Shown here piece by piece: positions 36,770-48,773 of a stretch of 64,000 nucleotides of DNA. How positions within the stretch are numbered: position 1 is the first letter of the stretch; every line of letters starts with the position of its first letter. Source of the DNA: Aquilaria yunnanensis. Lineage: Eukaryota; Streptophyta; Magnoliopsida; Malvales; Thymelaeaceae. Where the stretch lies: the NCBI GenBank assembly GCA_039654915.1, contig CM077599.1, forward strand, positions 74,616,001 through 74,680,000, written 5' to 3'. The position numbers and the translations under genes were made by a program. The notes under the pieces were generated by a model, which did no database searches, was not told the DNA's origin, and worked only from the letters and a program-made list of their open reading frames with translations.

Positions 36770-39146
36770 ATGTCTATTCCCGAGAGCTGGCAACCTCTTT
36801 TGTCTCACCCTTGCTGCACCACTTCTAAAAAATTAAAAAAATGGAAGACCAAATTCTTTCTTCCCTCGTATGCCATTACAAGGTTGCCACGTTCTGACCA
36901 GTTTAGCTTTTCGAACCATGGCGACGAGGTTACCGTTTTTCGAGCCCAACTGAAGGCCGGACTTCGGTACCCTCATCCGAAGATGATTTGCGACTTTTGC
37001 CAATTCCATGGCATTGCGGTAAATTAGCTTCCGCCGAACTCGTATTGCTACTTCAACGCCTTCCTCTGTATGTACGGCGTTTTCAAAATAGAGCCCCACT
37101 TTATTCTTTTCATGCAGTACTATTAGCTCTTTATGGTCCCGAAGGGTGGCTTTTACTTCATGCTACCTCGTGGATCAGGGAGCAAAAAGTATATGTTCAC
37201 CTTTGCCACCAAGGACAGCTGGCGAGGGTGGCAACAAAAGTTTTTCTTTCTGAAGATGGAGGAGGCCTGGTCGCACGTGCCGACCAAGTGGGCTCGGGGA
37301 AGGCTGGAGATGAACGTCGTTGATCCGAGGATAATGTTGACTCCTGAGTTGGCACCCATATTTGCGGACTTCGACAAACGGATCAGAGCAGTCTCCGACT
37401 GGGATTCCGAGGTTCCTTCGCGCCCCTTTTACCCCTTCCCCATCAATTGGAAACTGATGACCGAGGAGGTTCTTCGGGAACTAGGGGTGGTGAAGGAGCA
37501 CAAGACGGACCTCGGGATGCCGGCTCCTGCTATCGCTGGGAAAGACTCTTGGTTGGTGTAACTCCTTAGGGAGGAAGTCACTTATGAGTCCATTTTTTAG
37601 AGTAAGCTATCCCAGGATTCTTTTGTTATAGTTTTACCTTGGACTCACACTGATGTTTTCTTTCTTTTTTAGAGATGGGCGACGACTCCGCTGCCTACTA
37701 CAAGTCCCTTTTCCTTGGTCAAGCTGAGAAGGGCAAGCAGACGAAGAAGGCCGTCTCCCGAAGGCAGAAATCATTTGGGGCTGGGCCATCCGTGGCCAAA
37801 CGGGCAAAGAAAGACGTGCCTCCTCCTCAGGCCGAAATTCCCGAGGAGGCACACGAAGAGTCGGATGCTGCTGTTGCTGTTCCGCCGACCGAGGTTGCCG
37901 CTGCCGCTCCTTCCCGGAGTCCCTCTTCCTCGGCGGCTCTTCTGGACGCCTTGGTGGAAGTCCCTTCTGCCGAGGAGCGTCGTAAGAGTAAAGGTAAGGA
38001 GATTCCTGCCGAGGAGGTCCGGGACTCCGATGATGACGTCGCGGAGGTGCCGCCAGGTTCGTTTTCTTAGACAAGTTGTGGTACCTTTATTTCTTTAAGG
38101 GTTCCTTATCTTGATAAATTTCTTGCTTTGCCGTGCAGGGGAGCTGCTACTCCCGAATTGGGCAGCCGAGCACACCCGGAAATGGGCTCTTCGAGATGCC
38201 CATGTCCCGAAGGGGAAGATCCCGATGGAGCCCTTTTGGTCGTTTACGGAAGACATGAACTTGTACTCCGGCGACTGCCCGTACATGGCCAACCAAATCT
38301 CGAGAGGGATCCTCACTAAGGCCTCATTCAGGGCCATTTCCGAAGCATGCCCGAGCGATGAGTCCTTCGCTGCCAAGGTTTCCGAGCACGCTGCCCATGT
38401 ATACTTCAGGCCTTTGTTTTGTTTCCCTTTGATTTCTTCTAAGTGTTTGGCCCACTTTTTGCCTTACTAACTTTTGCTCTTACTTCTTTGCTGCTGCTGG
38501 GGTACACCGGCCTCCTCAGGGTCCGGGTGGTGAAGGAAGTGGCGTTCCGAGTCTCGGCCTTAGATCTCATAGAAAAATCTAAGGCCAAGTGCTCTGAATT
38601 GGCCGCCAAGAACACGGAGATGGCTCAAAGCTGCGAAGATGGAGGTCGCTGCCATTCAGGAGGAGTTCGCGAAGGAGAAGGAGGAACTTTTGAAGGACTC
38701 CTCCCAGAAGATTTCTGACCTCGATGTCAAGGTGGCGGAGCTGACCTCGGCGAATGAATCATATCAAAAGGAGAAGTCAGATTCTGAGGCTCTCCTGGTG
38801 AAGGTGCTTGCCGAGAAGGCCGAGCTCCAGGCCGAGGTCGAGTCTTTGAAGAAGGAGCCAAAGAAGAAGAAGACGAAGGCACTGAGGAAGGAGATTGCCG
38901 ATCTGGAGAGGGAACGTGATGAGCTGGCGGTCGAGAAGAAGAAAGCCAACGAAATGACCAAGGTCGGTTTTCAAGACGGCTTTTACCTCGTTCGTCACCA
39001 AGTGCTTCAGAGGTTCCCAGATCTGGACCTCTCTTTCTTGGAGGCCCTAAACATTCCCGAGGGGCCTCGGTGGTCTTGGTAAAAAATCGAGCACCTGAAC
39101 TTGCCCCTTTCTTTCCCGGCGCCGAAGGTGGTGGAAAAGGACGCAT
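36770..39146 (+). pseudogene. Antisense gene of Tat-3 (aORF), heavily mutated
   Basis: Exons by alignment: 36770-37601 (832 nt), 37673-38056, 38139-38398 (260 nt), and exon 4 from 38494. Stops in exon 1 lie at 37025, 37124, 37559 and 37598. The acceptor of intron 3 is lost (TG instead of AG before LLGY), and an extra base near 38630 shifts exon 4. Even so, exon lengths and phases match the other copies, and the protein blocks are recognisable: GSGSKKYMFTFATKDSWRG, EPFWSFTEDMNLYSGDC, a coiled coil with KKEPKKKKTKALRKEI, and VGFQDGFYLVRHQVL. The most decayed antisense gene of the five. Role unknown. Confidence 0.75.
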
Positions 39147-39590
39147 GAGCTGGTGGCTCCCGAGACGCCGAGCTTCCTTAGTTTGTTTTAGGGTCCTTTG
39201 CCTTCTTTTTCTTCTTTTGGTGAGCTTTCTTCTTTGTAAGCAGATCCGTCTTAATAAAGACTCTTTCTTAAAAATTTTGGCTAAGTCAATTTGTAAGATT
39301 TTTCATTTTCCATTGTCCCGAACATGTTCGCTCAAGAGACTTCGGAAAATACGGCGATATTCTTCGCGAAAATACAACTTATGCTCAAGAATTTTGGCTA
39401 AGTCTTTTGCGAGATTTTTCATTTTCCATTGTCCCGAACATGTTCGCTCAAGAGACTTCGGAAAATCATATCTTCGCTTATGTTAGCGGTCACCTTTGCG
39501 AAATTCAGACTTGTATTACTCATGCTCAAGATTTTTGGCTAAGGAACTTTTGTACTTAGAAATTTTTCTGTACAATACAATCTTCGCACC
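39147..39590. repeat. Variable 3' region of Tat-3 with two-copy ~120-bp tandem repeat
   Basis: AATAAA at 39253-39258 is the likely polyadenylation signal of the antisense gene. Two units starting GGCTAAGTC (about 39279 and 39399) share the block TTTTTCATTTTCCATTGTCC and then CGAACATGTTCGCTCAAGAG almost without change. The unit length differs from Tat-2, as expected for a rapidly evolving region. Confidence 0.75.
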
Positions 39591-39596
39591 AAAATC

Positions 39597-40918
39597 TTAA
39601 GCATAGAATTTTCTCAAGGCGTCCGAATGCCATGTATTTTTTAACTCTATGCCTCCGGCATCGCCGAGCTTGTAAACCCCTTTTCGCACTTCGGCAAGTA
39701 CCAAATAAGGTCCTTCCCAATTTGCGCGAAGTACCCCGTGGGATGGCCTTCGGGGTCCAAATTCAGCCTTTCGGAGAACGAGGTCTCCTTTCTTTATTCC
39801 TTTTCGCCTGGCGCGGAAGTTTATAGCCGCGGCCACTCTTTGCTAAAAAGTTTTTCTCCTTAGCTCGACTATTTCTCTGTGTTCGCCGACGAGGTCAAGC
39901 TTGGTTTTCAGGCCGAGGTCATTTCCCCTTTCATCGAACACTTGCACTCGCACCGATGGCTGCACTACCTCAACTGGGATGATAGCCTCTGTACCGAAAA
40001 CAAGTGAAAAAGCTGTTTCCCCTGTGGCTCTTCGAGGTATTGTTCGGTAGCTCCATAACACACTTTGGAGCTCTCCCAGCCATTTCCCTTTTGCTTCCCC
40101 CAGTCTCTTTTTCAGACCATCTTTGATAGTCCTGTTGGATACTTCTACTTGCCCATTGCTTTGGGGGTGAGCTACTAGGGCAAAGTGCATTTTTATTCCG
40201 AGGTTGTTGATAAATTCTTGGAACCCTTTGTCTGTAAACTGGGACCCATTGTCGGCTACTAGTACCCTCGGTATGCCAAATCTGCATACAATGTTCTTAC
40301 ATACGAACTTTTGCATATCTTTTGCCGAGATAGTCGCCAAGGGTTCCGCCTCGACCCATTTAGAGAAATAGTCTACTGCAACTACGCAGAACTTCACGCC
40401 TCCAGGCGCTGTTGGGAATGGCCCAATGAGGTCTATGCCCCAAACTGGGAAGGGCCAGGGATAATCAACCGAAGTTACCATTTCCAAGGGTGTCCTCTGG
40501 ATACTCGCGTGTCTTTGGCAATTTCCACATTTCCGGACAAACTGCCTAGCGTCCTTTCTTAGAGTATGCCAAAAGTATCTTTGCCGAAGTATTACTGCTA
40601 CGAGGGCGTCAGTTCCAACGTGCGAACCACAAGCGCCTTCGTGAACTTCTTCGAGGATCATTTCAGTATCCTCTTCGCCAACACACCTCTGCAATGGATT
40701 TGCATATCCTTGCCGATATAATTCTTCGCCAATCAGGAAAAATCGACCGGAGCATCTTCGAACTTTTGCAGCATCGTGGGGTTCTTCAGGGAGCGCATTG
40801 GTTGCGAGATATCTTTTTATTGGGTCTTTCCAGCCTCTTCCCGAAGTTACTATGCTCAGCACTGTGATGCTCGATTGATTTAGCACTTCAATGCATGTTT
40901 TTTATTTTGCCAAGCAGT
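39597..40918 (-). pseudogene. Integrase of Tat-3
   Basis: Frames 39843-40886 and 39597-39836 give the HHCC part (GSHVGTDALVAV, RKCGNCQRHA), the DDE core (WGIDLIGPFP, VADNGSQF, NGQVEVSNRTIKDG) and the C-terminal domain (RRPSHGVLRANWEGPYLVL) to the natural end DALRKFYA. A stop at about 39843 splits the C-terminal region after ELRRKTF. Catalytic residues are intact. Confidence 0.85.
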
Positions 40919-40934
40919 CTGCTTCGGCGTTATC

Positions 40935-42627
40935 TCATCGAGGTACGTTTTCGATTCGTACGGTGTCAAACTTTCGAATGAGCTCTGCTACCAGTTCATG
41001 GTATTTTGCCAAGGTCGGGTCCTTCGCCCCATAATCCCCTGCTGTTTGCCGAACTACCAGCTGGGAATTGCTATGGGCTTTCAAGTTTCTTACACCAATT
41101 TTTCTGGCTAGGCGCAATCCTGCTATTAGAGCTTCATACTCAGTCACATTGTTGGTGACGTTGAAGCTGAACTTGATGGCCTTCATTATTTCTAGACCTT
41201 TGGGACCTCTGATAATTACCCCAGCGCCCTGGTGTTCGGACCCCAAGGCTCCGTCAACATACAAAGTCCATTCTGGCTCACCTTCGCTGGGATCCGGATG
41301 GGTGTCCTCTGCGATGGGCACTTCGGCAATGAAGTCTGCCAGGGCCTGAGCTTTTATGGCTTTCCGAGGTTCATAAGTAATGTCGTGTTCACCAAGCTCT
41401 ATGCACCATTTGGAGAGCCTTCCTGAATGATCAACTTTTCTCATGACATCCCGCAGAGGTAGACTGCTTCGGACGATGATAGGGTGAGCCTGAAAATATG
41501 GTTGCAGCCTCCTTCCTGCTAGCACCAAGGTATATATAGCTTTTTGCAGCAAAGGATACCTGACTTCGGCGCCGTGCAGGGACTTGCTTACATAATAGAC
41601 CGGCCATTGCTTCGGGCCTTCCTCTTTCACGAGGACCGAGCTTACTACTTTTTCTCTGACAGCGAGGTATAATACGATGGGCTCTCCCTCGCGAGGCTGT
41701 CGCAAAGTGGGTAGACGTGCTAATTAGATTTTGAGTTCTTCCTAGGCCTTTTGGCAGTCTTCGTTCCAAGGATGATCGTCACTTCCGAGGTTGCGCTCCT
41801 TTTTTGCTGCCTTAGTGAGGACTTTGAAGAATGCTCGGCACCGATCTCCATATCTGGAAATAAACCTACTAAGAGAGGTTATCCTTTCAGTGAGTCTCTG
41901 CACATCTTTTATTGTGACGGGAGTTCGAAATTCGAGCAAAGCCCTGATTTTTTTCGGGTTAGCATCAATGCCTCTTTCTGATACCATGTACCCAAGAAAC
42001 TTTCCCGAGGTCACTCCGAAGATGCACTTTTCGGGATTAAGGCGGATCCCGAAGGTTCTGAGCTGGTGGAAAGTTTCCTTTAGATCTGCGACATGGTCGT
42101 TAGACAGCTTGCTCTTAACTATCATGTCGTCGACGTAGACTTCCATGTTTCTCCCTATTTGGTCACTGAAGACCTTACTCATCAACCTCTGGTAAGTGGC
42201 TCCTGCATTTTTGAGCCTAAAGGGCATCCTGATGTAACAATATGTTCCACCCTCAGTGATGAAGGCGGTTTTTTCCTCGTCTTCGAGGTCCATCCTTATT
42301 TGATGATACCCACTGAAAGCGTCGAGGAAAGTTAGGAGCCTGTATTCGGCAGTTGAGTCTACCAATCGGTCTATTGGGGGGAGAGGGTATGAATCCTTTG
42401 GGCAAGCATCGTTCAAGTTTCTGAAGTCGATGCACATTCGGAGCTTACTGGCCCCTTCTTTTGTGGCAATAACCACATTGCTCAACCATTCAGGGTACTT
42501 GACCTCCCTGATTACATCAGCGTCCAATAAGTGCTAGACTTCGGTTTTGATAAAGTCATTTTTGTGGGCGGAGATGCCCCGTTTCTTTTGCCGGACAGAT
42601 TTTGCTTCCGGACTTACTTTAAGGCTG
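40935..42627 (-). pseudogene. RT, RNase H and archaeal-type RNase H of Tat-3
   Basis: The RT frame 41742-42527 includes LNDACPKDSYPLPPIDRL and YVDDMIVKSK. The frame 40935-41705 includes the first RNase H (YYVSKSLHGAEVRYPLL) and the second (WTLYVDGALGSEHQGAGV, NNVTEYEALIAG, AHSNSQLVVRQ). AHSN replaces the AHSD of other copies, so one catalytic Asp of the second RNase H is lost. A stop lies between the frames near 41720, and another at 42533 in RT. Confidence 0.85.
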
Positions 42628-42629
42628 TG

Positions 42630-43636
42630 TTATACTACGCAAGGACTTACCCCCTGCATATCTTTCGGCGAGTAGGCAAACAAGTCTTTATTCATCAGTA
42701 GAAAGGATACAAGTTTTTTCTTGTCACCTTCGGCCAAATTTTTCCCTATTCGGCTACTTCGGCCTGGGACAAGTTCTACTTCTTCCATCTCTACCTTCGC
42801 GGAATCTTCTGCCTCGCCATTTTTTGGCTTTAAAGCCTCTGTCTCTATAGCTTGTGCAAAGTTGTTTGCTGGAGCTTTTCGCGCTTTGACGAACACCTTC
42901 CTTACTTCGCCCTGGTCGATGAAGATTTTCGCGTCTCCATCCTTGGTGGCAAAAGTGACAGTCAAGTATCTTACATCAGGGCGAATGTGCAGATTTCCCT
43001 GTGTTTGTCTCCCAAGGATGGCGTTGTATGATGAAGGGACATCCATAATGATGAACCTTGTCATTGTGGAGGCAAATAACTCGGTTGTTCCATCAACCGA
43101 AGTCCCTTTCATCATTAGGGGAAGCTCGATCCACCCGAGGACAGGCAGTTCGGATGGTCCTACCCCGAAGGTGGGTGAAGTGACGGCCTTGAGGTCGCTG
43201 TTGGATATGCCCAAGTTCAGCAGCAAATGTGAAAACAGGACGTCTGCGTTTGATCCATCGTCAAGCAAGACTCTCTTGACGTCCCAGTTTCCTATCCTCA
43301 CCATGACCAACAGCGGGTCGTCATGGGGAAAGACGACGATGGAACCATCCTTGCAGGCCAGCTTCTTCGTCGAGCTCTGATATTCCATGACTGATATTTC
43401 TCTGGCCTTCCTCTTCCTTTCCGAAGATGGGAGTCCTGTTGTGATTGTTTGTATTATCCCCGCCGGAGGTGGAGGGCGCCTCTTCGGACTTCGGTTCCTC
43501 CGTCTGTCGGAGTCGTAATCTTCGTCATCTGCCTTTCCTTCCTCTTTTTTCCTCCCCTTCGGGGAAGGCATTCGCAGATAGCGCCGAAGTTGGCCCAGTT
43601 TTATTAGTGACTCTATGTACTTCTTCAATTGGAAGC
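42630..43636 (-). pseudogene. Protease and C-terminal gag of Tat-3, left of the solo LTR
   Basis: The frame runs from the solo LTR edge through FQLKKYIESLIKLGQL, the basic SDRRRNRSPKRR stretch, the KRKAREISVMEYQS segment and the protease active site RVLLDDGSNADVLF to a stop at 42630. The N-terminal part of gag, with the His/Cys nucleocapsid motif, lies on the other side of the solo LTR at 46584 onward. Confidence 0.85.
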
Positions 43637-46583
43637 TGTAATGCCCGGACAATCCAAAGTGATTAGGTCCCGGGTTAAATGGATTTGGAGCATAAGAATT
43701 TTTCCTTAATTGGGAATTTAGCTCAATTAAATCGAGAAGACAATATGGCATGTGCATAATTGAGTGTTGAACATCTTAAAAATAAGCTTGGCTTAGGCCA
43801 AGAGAACTAGTAATGAAAATGGTGTTTTTTAAAGATGAGGGACTAAATTGAACAAAGGGATTTTTAGTGGTTGGGCTCAATTGCCCAAAATTAGAAAGTT
43901 GGAGGACTAAAGGGGGAATTATGCTATTTTAATGGCCTAGGATGCCTTAGCCAGCCATGCCCCTCCAATTCCCAATATTTTATGTCACCTTCCTCCAAAT
44001 CCTATTATTTTAATCCACCTCCCACCCTTAGTCATCACCTTGGATTCTTTCTTCACCTACTTTTGACTTTTTCTACCAAACTTACCCAAAAGTCTTCCAA
44101 TTAGTCTTCATTTCTTTTAATCTTGTCTCCCACTCATTTCAAATACATTATTAATTTCCTACTATTTTAATCCACCTCCCATCCTTAGTCAAGACTTTGG
44201 ATTCTTTCTTCACCTACATGTCTCCTACTTTTGATTTTTCTACCAATTTACACAAAAGTCTTTCAATTAGTCTTCCATCCATTAAATCTTGTCTCCCACT
44301 CTTCCAAGCACATTATACACTCATTTTCCTTCCCATATGGCTGGCCATCACCTTCCCACACATTAAAACATAATCAACCAACTCATTCAAAGCCATTTGC
44401 TCTCAAACTCTCTCATTCTCTCTCCATTTTCTTCCATACCAAGTCTCACCATTCCAAACACATTTCCAACTCTTTTTCTCATCTAAATATTCGTCCATAG
44501 CTAGAAATAATCATTTCTCAAATTAAAACCAAGTATTCTTGGTTGAATTCAAGCTCTAAGACCACAAAGAGCAAGAATCAGGTGAAGAATTCAAAGAAAA
44601 CCAAGGAGGAAAATTCAGCCATTTCCATTTCTTGGAGGTTTTAAACTCCACTCAAGGAGCTCTTTGTGTGATTGAGTTCCTAAGTTCATTAGAAGCAAGA
44701 AATCAAGAAGAAGCTTGAAGAACATCAAGCACAAAAAAATTGGTCTTACCTCTTCTGTAAGGTTCTGTAAGTGTACACCAAGTGTTCTTGGTATTTTGTG
44801 TTATTTGAGTTAATCACCAAGAGTTCTTGGTATCTTATGGTTACTAATAAAATTCGGCCCATCTTGGTTCTTATGCTAGAAAACAATTTCTAGAGTCAAG
44901 AAGCAAGGAAAACGAAGGAAAATAAGCTTCTAAAGCTTTCGGTGTTGTGGGTAAGGATTCCTATACTCACTTTATTGCATGGTATAATTCCATGGCCTTT
45001 TTATGTGAGTATTCGGGCCCCTAGGTGATGGTCAAAGAACCATGTGATCCTAGGAGTGCTAAGAGGGCTTAAGTTATGTTATTGCTTCGGCAATTCTGTT
45101 TTGCTCATGAGCTAAGTTAAGTAAGCAAGCATTATGGGCTAGGAGTTAAGGCGGCCACCTTAATTCCTATGCTAAGTGAGCTCTCCAAAAACATTAAGTA
45201 TATGAAATTAATGAATTAAAACTTGAGGGATGCTTGCTGCCCTTTTGTGAACAAAGTGTTAAGTGGCGTGTGTTTGTGTGCTTCTTTGATTTGTTGTGCA
45301 TGCTAACCCCCGATTATGATATTATTGCTATATGCATGTATCTTTTTGTTTTCTTTGTCTTTATGTTTTCTTTGCAGGAATAAGGATTATTTTGTCATTA
45401 CATTCTTGGCATATGTTAGGCCTTGGAGGCCATAAGTTAGGCATTGGATGCCACGGAATCCTTATTGAGTTTTATAACTCACCCGCCCTACTCTACTTTT
45501 GTAGGTAAAGGTTTGCTTGAAAGATCAAGCTAAGAGTCTTGAGTACTCTTTCTGTATTCTAAGGTTGGATTTGTGTATGGTATTGCTCAAAATATTCTAA
45601 GTATTCTAAGTATATAAGTTGCTTGTAAACAAGCTAAAAAAAAATGTGGACTTTCTGTGCAGGACTTGAAGTCTTAGAATTGTGGGAACAAGGTCTATTA
45701 AGGTGGGAATTTGTGTTCCATGGCTTTGTGGATTTATGGCTTGCTTTTAAGCATGTTTTTATTGGTCTAACTTTAGTGACCAAATTATGGACTTAGCTAA
45801 AATTTGGCCAAACTTGGCTTTGGGCTTGTATTATGGACTTGGACATTTTTGGGCATTTTATTGCTTGGTAGACTTACCAAGGCCCATGCATGAATTTATG
45901 GGTTATGTTTTCATGAAACTTGAAGCATGTTGAAATTGGGCTTAAATGTACGTTTTGGGCTTAAATAAGAACTTGAAAAATCCTCTTTTATTCTTGGTTA
46001 ATTTTGGGCCATATGCATGTTAAGTACTAAAAGGCCCATAAGCCCATGTCTATGTTAAAAGCATGCAATGTTTGGCTATGTATGCTCACTTAGTAAAGAA
46101 CATGCAAGTAAACTTAGAAAAAGCATGAAATTGGATGCTTGTGTAAAGTTTGGCTAATAAGAAATTTAAGTGCACGTATGTGTATTAATACATGCCTAAG
46201 CATTAGTTGCATTTAAAGGCATTAAGTGATTATGTGCACTAGTGAACACCAAAACACATAAGCATGCAAAGCATATGCATGAAAATAAGTTTTTAAACTT
46301 AAGTTGGTGTTTTGGTTGCCATGCATATTCTTGGCTAAGCTTGGTAAAGACCATGAAAATGAACACATGAAATTCACATAGGTGCTAGCTTGTTTCTGAG
46401 AGCACTTCAACTTAACCTTAATTAAAGAACTTAACTAGCTAGTACCGATAAGTATCCTGGGGTTCGTGCCCATAAGTCTTAGTGAGTTTTAAAAGCCCCT
46501 TCTGTGTACTGAAAACTTCCGCTGCATGTTTAAAAAAAAAAAAATCAGGCCCAAATGGGCCAGGGGCAGTTTAGGGCACGACA
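43637..46583 (+). mobile_element. Solo LTR of a Tekay/Del-type Ty3/gypsy element, in Tat-3 gag
   Basis: 2947 bp, starting TGTAATGCCCGGAC and ending GGGCACGACA. It is flanked by GAAGC (43632-43636) and GAAAC (46584-46588), a 5-bp target duplication with one mismatch. Removing it restores the gag coding sequence found uninterrupted in Tat-2 (AATTGGAAGCAGTCTTCGG). There are no internal genes; short frames inside are chance. Part of it (about 45460-45520) is similar to the LTR of the chromovirus at 10761-13174, so it comes from a related family. It most likely arose by recombination between the two LTRs of a full element. Confidence 0.88.
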
Positions 46584-48052
46584 GAAACAGTCTTCGGTGT
46601 CGTGGCCGTGGTCGCGGTGAAACTGGCAGAACTTCTTCGTATTTTTCTTATTATCAGCGGTCATGGCCCTTGGCCGCTGGATCTGGGTTCGCTACCTTTC
46701 CATTGTCATGAGGATGTTGGTCCTCGTGGTGTTCAGGGGCGTAAAGTTTGGGAGTTTCCTTCCCCGCACTTTCCGAGGTCGGCCTGCTTGGTCAGTCGAA
46801 TACCGTATTTGGTGGCTGGACCCTTCAGCACGGGCGTGCTCGGACTTCGGTCCAGCCATCCTCAGCTCTTCGGCTGTCATGTGCTGCTCGGCCCTTCGGT
46901 AAAACTAGCCAAGCGTGTCAGGAGGGTCTTTGGAAAATTCGTAAAAGAGCTGTGAGTCCCTCCAAAGGCCCCGTGTCATGGCCAGGATGCGTATTTCAGG
47001 CCGAAAGTCTGGGACACTCAAGGATTCTCTGCTAAACCTTTCGACATAGTCGTAGATGGTTTCTCCGTTTCTCTGCGCTATGTCAAACATCTGGACGGGC
47101 ATCTTCGCCGTCGGCCGACTTCCAATGAATTGCTGCGTGAAGGCTGTAGATAACTCTTGGAACTCCCTGATGGTCCCTGGAGCCAATGAATTATACCATG
47201 CAGTTGCTGGTCCTGTGAGGGTGACCTCAAAACATTTGCACAATGTAGCATCGTCTGCACCGTGCATCATCATGCTGCGTCTGTACTTGGTCAGGTGAGC
47301 CTGTGGATCAGTCCGGCCATCATAAGTTTCCAGCCGAGGTACCCGAAAGTCACCTGGCATGGCTGCCTCTACTATAGTTCGGGTGAACGGGGACTCATCC
47401 CCATAGAAAGTTTCAGACAGCCTGGCCCAGACTAGCTTGCGAGCTACTTGTTTTTCCACTCTGTCCAACCTCGCTAATATTTTCTCCATAAGGATCGTGG
47501 CACTAGGTTCTTCTTCTGGGAAGGGAGATTGCCGACGCCTCTTCGGGGAGTGACTTCGGCACTGAATCGATGGGGACTTCGCCTCAGGTGACGAGCTCCT
47601 TCGGTGTGGGATTTTGGGTCGCTTGGACCCAGCTCGTCCTGTAAGCTGTGCCCCGAGGGGCATATTTTCTGTTGAAGACTCCTCACGTGAGTCCCCGTGT
47701 CCCGAACTACGATGGACTGGTTTGGGGCTTCCTTCCTGAGGGTGTGCAGGCGAGGGAGGCCTTTGGGCCTGAGTTTGTCGTGGCCACCTTCGGTCTATCT
47801 GCTGTGTCATTTCAGCCACAACAGAACGTTGAAAGTCACGTAGAAAGCTCATGGTTATAACCAGAGGACGCTCTTCCTCAGGCGTGGAAGTCCCTGGAAG
47901 GGTTTGCTCAGTAGCCGGTTGAGCTTCAAGCGCGGACGGGGACCTTAGGAGTCCCTTGTCCTTCGAACGCCGAGTTTTAACAACGGCGACCTAAGGGTAA
48001 TTTCTCACAGACGGTGCAAAATGATGCCCAGCGGCAACTTCGTTGGAAGACA
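46584..48052 (-). pseudogene. N-terminal gag of Tat-3, right of the solo LTR
   Basis: The frame 46905-47852 begins MSFLRDFQRSVVAEMTQQID and holds the Ser/Arg-rich segment and the gag core (AAMPGDFRVPRLETYDGR, FEVTLTGPATAWYNSLAP). After a stop near 46905, the next piece (46692-46880) leads into the nucleocapsid motif cut by the solo LTR. An upstream ATG inside LTR E (about 48052) with GHHFAPSV is conserved, but a stop near 47990 separates it from the main frame. Confidence 0.8.
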
Positions 48053-48773
48053 TCGTGACTTCGGGAAGTACTTCCTGAGAGGGAGAATGTCTGGAGCCTA
48101 GATTTCCCAGAGCAGTGTGCCTATAAAACTCGTAAAAAAGGGTTTGGAGGTCCCCGGGATCTTTTTCCGGGGAGGAGCCTCCGACGCCCAAGTCAGTGTC
48201 CTGAGGGGTGAAAGAATGGGAGCACTAAAAGGTTTAGTGGCCTTGCCTGTTTATATTTTCTCAGGGGGAGAGGGTCGGATTGGGGATCCTTTTGCCAGGG
48301 CCTGTTCCTTGGTATTTATAGGAGTTCCCAGCCCGTTCAGATCATGACATGTGTTCGGTCGGATGTTCTCTGTGTTTCCGGGCGTAGGTGACAAGTAGCC
48401 GTTTGCAGGCTTTTTGAGCCTTGAGCCGAGACAGGTCGTGACAAGACCTGGACAGCGTCGGTATGTCAGACCGCCGTTTAGGGCGGCGTGTAACGCCTGT
48501 GGGCGACATGTCAGAAGCTCCTTAAATGCTCATGCCGTACTCCCAAGGTCCTCTGGGCGAAGTCGTTCTTTGGTACGGATGACCTTCTTCGGTAGTTATG
48601 CTTTGTAGTTCGGGAAGTCCCCTGGTTCGAGGGTTCTGCCTTCGGGGAAGTTCTCTCCTGCTTGCAATAGCTGGTTCTTTATCCTGGAAGGTGATTCGCT
48701 TGGTCCCCCGAGGGAGCCGGCGATACCTTTGAAACGCCTAGCGTATTAGCCAAAGTCCTGACTTCGTGGTATC
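48022..48773 (-). repeat. LTR E: 5' LTR of Tat-3, truncated by Tat-4
   Basis: Starts TGATGCCCAGCGGCAAC and aligns with LTR D until CTTCGTGGTATC, where LTR F begins. The minus-strand TATA box is at 48313-48321. The last part of the LTR (U3 end) is displaced beyond Tat-4. Confidence 0.88.

Larger units (their letters stand above)
35232..48773 (-). mobile_element. Tat-3: Tat-lineage element, split by a solo LTR, right LTR cut by Tat-4
   Basis: Left LTR D 35232-36099, antisense gene on +, integrase to gag on the minus strand (39597-48000), right LTR E from 48022. E aligns with D along its length until 48773, where Tat-4 starts. The missing last part of E (about 115 bp in D) should lie beyond the window. 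A Tekay-type solo LTR interrupts gag (43637-46583). Gag-pol and the antisense gene carry several stops and frameshifts. Its LTR subfamily is distinct from those of Tat-2 and Tat-4/5. Confidence 0.88.

Noticed and set aside
42721..43380. 219-codon + strand frame opposite the Tat-3 protease
   Set aside because: Open by reflection of the protease/gag codons on the other strand, with no motif. The real antisense gene lies elsewhere in the element.
44231..44500. 89-codon + strand frame inside the solo LTR
   Set aside because: Ser/His/Pro-rich translation of a CT-rich LTR segment; LTRs of this type are non-coding.
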